NCBI GenBank assembly: GCA_026989475.1
Contig: JALSJG010000146.1
Coordinates: 1 to 16,452 of the forward strand
Reading direction: 5' to 3'
Length of the DNA stretch: 16,452 bases
Source: Thermaceae bacterium
GTDB lineage: Bacteria > Deinococcota > Deinococci > Deinococcales > Marinithermaceae
Shown: piece by piece, positions 14,636 through 16,452 of the stretch
How positions within the stretch are numbered: the stretch's first letter is position 1
How the letters are laid out: every line of letters begins with the position of its first letter
Notes under the pieces: generated by a model
Seen by the model: the letters and a program-made list of their open reading frames with translations, nothing else
What the model was told of the DNA's origin: nothing
Databases searched by the model: none
Program-made: the position numbers and the translations under genes

Positions 14636-15364
14636 CTAGCGGAGCTCGAGCACCCCAGCCCGGTAGAGGGCGGGCAGGATCGGCTCCCCCACCTTTAGGA
14701 GGGCGAAGTTTCCCCGCCGGCGGGCGATGCGCTCGAGCCCGGCGAGGTGTCCCTCGAGCGCCGCCCGGTAGGCCCGGACCTGCCCCGGGTTCACCGCCAC
14801 CCGCTCCCCACTCTCCACGTCCTCAAGCACTCCCTCAAGCGGCGGGGGCGCGATCTCCTCGGGGGCGAGTACCAGGATCAGGTGGAAGGGGGGAAGTCGC
14901 TTGAGGTAGGCGGCGAAGTCCCCTTCCTCAAGCCCGTCGGTGATCAAAAGGGGCGTGCCCCGGGCGTAGGGCCGGGCGGCGAGCAGGCCCCGGGGGTCGC
15001 CCTCGAGGCGTTTCCCCGGCCGTCGCGGCCCTCCCGGGGTGAGGAGCCGGATCCGCTCGCCCCGGGCGGCCTCGATCAGCGCCCGGGCCACCTGCTCGGC
15101 GTAGGCCCGCTTGCCAAAAAGCGCCATGCTCGGCGAGCCGTCGATCCAGAGCCAGAACTGCCCCGGTCGCTCTTCGGCCTTCTGACGCACGATCGGCTCG
15201 CCCAGCCGGGCGCTCGCCTTCCAGTCGAGCAGACGGGGGTCGTCGCCGGGGACATAGGGGCGGTGGTCAAAAAACGCCTCCCCCCGCCCCGGCCGGGCCT
15301 GGCTCCGGGTGCCGTAGCCCGGCACCGGCCGGGGGGTCTTGATCCGGAACCGGCTCGCCCTCAT
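14636..15364 (-). CDS. DUF58-family VWA-type protein
   Basis: A 242-residue DUF58 protein, usually paired with MoxR ATPases. The family block RPYVPGDDPRLLDWKASAR (35-53) is clear, followed by the VWA-like strand WLWIDGSPSM with an intact metal-site motif D75-x-S77-x-S79. It has no N-terminal membrane helices, unlike longer DUF58 proteins, so it should be cytoplasmic. Its ATG overlaps the MoxR stop as ATGA (15361-15364), so the two are translationally coupled. Its job is probably as the substrate-linked partner of MoxR in metal insertion, folding or envelope maintenance; the specific target is unknown. The usual downstream transglutaminase or BatA-type genes are absent; the next gene is the convergent speE, one base away. 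Confidence 0.92.
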   Translation of the reverse strand: MRASRFRIKTPRPVPGYGTRSQARPGRGEAFFDHRPYVPGDDPRLLDWKASARLGEPIVRQKAEERPGQFWLWIDGSPSMALFGKRAYAEQVARALIEAARGERIRLLTPGGPRRPGKRLEGDPRGLLAARPYARGTPLLITDGLEEGDFAAYLKRLPPFHLILVLAPEEIAPPPLEGVLEDVESGERVAVNPGQVRAYRAALEGHLAGLERIARRRGNFALLKVGEPILPALYRAGVLELR

Positions 15365-16266
15365 GCCCGGGGCATCGCCTTCTCAAGGAGCTCCGCGAGC
15401 ACCGTCTCCGGGCGCACCCCCTCGAACGCCGCCTCCTCGGTGAGGAAGAGCCGGTGGGGCAGGGCGAGCCGGGCGGCGTCCCGGAGGTCGTCCCACTCGA
15501 CGTGGGGCCGGTCCCGGAGGAGGGCGAGCGATCGCGCGAGGTCGCGCCAGCTCTTGGTCGCCCGGGGGGAGAGGCCGAAGCGGAGCCTCGGGTCCTCGTG
15601 GCTAAGAAACGCCAGGTTCACCATCGCCTCGAGCCCGCGGGTGGCCACCCGACGACGGGCGGCCTCGGCCCGGGCGGCGGCAAGGGTCTTGGCGTCGAGG
15701 ACGGGCTCAGGGAGGGTGGGCTCCTCCTCGAGGATTCGTTGCCAAACCGCCCGGGGCGGGGGTTCAAGCAGGATCCGGGCGGTAAAGCGGTCGAGCTGGG
15801 CCTCAGGGAGGGGGTAGGTGCCCTCGAGCTCCACTGGGTTCTGGGTGGCGAGCACCAAAAAGGGCTCGGGGAGCGGGTGTCGGGTGCCGCCGGCGGTGAC
15901 GAACCCCTCCTGCATCGCTTCCAGCAGGGCGCTTTGGGTCTTGGGTGGGGCCCGGTTGATCTCGTCGGCGAGCACCACCTGGGCAAAGATCGGCCCGGGC
16001 TCGAAGACGAACCGACCTTCCCGCAGCACCTCGGTGCCGGTGATGTCGGCGGGTAGGAGGTCGGGGGTGAACTGGATGCGGGAAAAGCGGAGCCCCGAGG
16101 CCCGGGCGAAGGCCTGGGCGAGCAGGGTCTTGCCGAGCCCCGGGAGCCCCTCGAGCAGGGCGTGGCCGCCGGCGAGAGCGGTGGCGACGAGCGCCTCCAC
16201 CGCCGCCTCCTGGCCGAAGAGCACGCCTTCGAGGGCGCGCTTAAGGGCGTGAACCGCTTCCCGCAA
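15361..16266 (-). CDS. MoxR-family AAA+ ATPase
   Basis: A 301-residue AAA+ chaperone-type ATPase. Walker A is GLPGLGKT (40-47), Walker B is VVLADEINRAPPKTQ (97-111), and the MoxR block ALLEAMQEG is followed by a sensor region FLVLATQNPVELEGTYPLPEAQLDRF and arginine-finger helices, with the C-terminal lid ending HRLFLTEEAAFEG. The start is TTG 16266, 3 nt after the stop of the EF-G-like gene; no in-frame ATG gives a better N-terminus. It overlaps the DUF58 gene by 4 nt (ATGA). MoxR-DUF58 pairs act in maturation of protein complexes. The target here is not shown by the neighbours. Confidence 0.95.
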   Translation of the reverse strand: MREAVHALKRALEGVLFGQEAAVEALVATALAGGHALLEGLPGLGKTLLAQAFARASGLRFSRIQFTPDLLPADITGTEVLREGRFVFEPGPIFAQVVLADEINRAPPKTQSALLEAMQEGFVTAGGTRHPLPEPFLVLATQNPVELEGTYPLPEAQLDRFTARILLEPPPRAVWQRILEEEPTLPEPVLDAKTLAAARAEAARRRVATRGLEAMVNLAFLSHEDPRLRFGLSPRATKSWRDLARSLALLRDRPHVEWDDLRDAARLALPHRLFLTEEAAFEGVRPETVLAELLEKAMPRA

Positions 16267-16269
16267 GGC

Positions 16270-16452
16270 CTAGCCGCGCTCCGCCCGGCGCTCCGCGATC
16301 ACCTTCTCGGCGAGGTTCGGGGGCACCTCGGCGTAGTGGGAAAACTCCAGGCTGTAAGCCCCCTGGCCGCCGGTCAGGCTGCGCAGCGCCCGGCTGTAGT
16401 CCAAGATCTCGGCGAGCGGCGCCTCCGCCTGCACCACCGCGAGCGTGCCTTC
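16270..16452 (-). CDS. EF-G-like translational GTPase, C-terminal end
   Basis: Last 60 residues of a gene that runs off the right edge. The sequence PLAEILDYSRALRSLTGG with the following GAYSLEFSHYAEVP is domain V of elongation factor G proteins. Canonical EF-G reads PLAEMFGYATDLRS, so this is closer to the EF-G-like paralogues (FusA2 type) than to the main factor; that choice is tentative. It ends with a basic tail (ERRAERG) and TAG at 16272-16270. The MoxR gene begins 3 nt later, so it is the upstream member of this operon. Confidence 0.82.
   Translation of the reverse strand, partial: EGTLAVVQAEAPLAEILDYSRALRSLTGGQGAYSLEFSHYAEVPPNLAEKVIAERRAERG

Overview
The window is about 70% GC and almost wall-to-wall coding. 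It looks like chromosomal core sequence from a thermophilic member of the Thermaceae (Thermus, Oceanithermus, Marinithermus and relatives). The superoxide dismutase, the polyamine aminopropyltransferase, the variant PRPP synthase and the EF-G-like C-terminus all read like Thermaceae proteins. Many genes also have a TANNNT -10 box only 6-10 nt before an ATG or GTG start, with no Shine-Dalgarno, which is the leaderless architecture known from Deinococcus-Thermus. The genus is an inference.

Layout. 1-2013 (minus): prs (PRPP synthase) followed by two serine hydrolases, the last running off the left edge. 2036-4376 (plus): a YkgJ-type cysteine-cluster protein coupled to pyrG (CTP synthase). 4373-5581 (minus): a DUF815 AAA ATPase behind tRNA-Lys(CTT), which has a clear sigma-A promoter. 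5583-6486 (minus): a multiply frameshifted SLC13/ArsB-type permease pseudogene. 6526-8624 (minus): Mn-superoxide dismutase and fumC. 8676-9572: a divergent pair, an NTF2-like protein and an unknown four-helix membrane protein. 9569-11254 (minus): a 46-residue membrane protein and the methylmalonyl-CoA mutase catalytic subunit. 11346-12371 (plus): an HxlR-family regulator in operon with a ZIP metal transporter. 12358-13296 (minus): a decayed acetate kinase gene. 13333-14634 (plus): an AdoMet decarboxylase-like gene and speE. 14636-16452 (minus): the C-terminus of an EF-G-like GTPase, a MoxR ATPase and a DUF58 protein.

How the genes work together. prs and pyrG feed nucleotide synthesis. speD-like and speE belong to polyamine synthesis. 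fumC and mutase belong to central carbon metabolism (the mutase product succinyl-CoA enters the TCA cycle upstream of fumarase). MoxR and DUF58 form the usual chaperone/VWA-type pair. HxlR and ZIP look like a self-contained metal-uptake unit.

The most interesting observation is that the SpeD-like protein next to speE has lost the residues that define AdoMet decarboxylase: the self-processing Glu-Ser pair reads Val-Ala and the catalytic Cys position is Tyr. It may be a bacterial counterpart of the catalytically dead 'prozyme' subunits of trypanosomes, or a repurposed enzyme. Also notable are two divergent gene pairs whose opposing -10 boxes overlap, convergent genes that interlock at a shared CTAG stop, an unannotatable-by-length 46-aa membrane protein ahead of the mutase, and two independent pseudogenes amid intact genes. 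I saw no mobile element, CRISPR array or phage gene.
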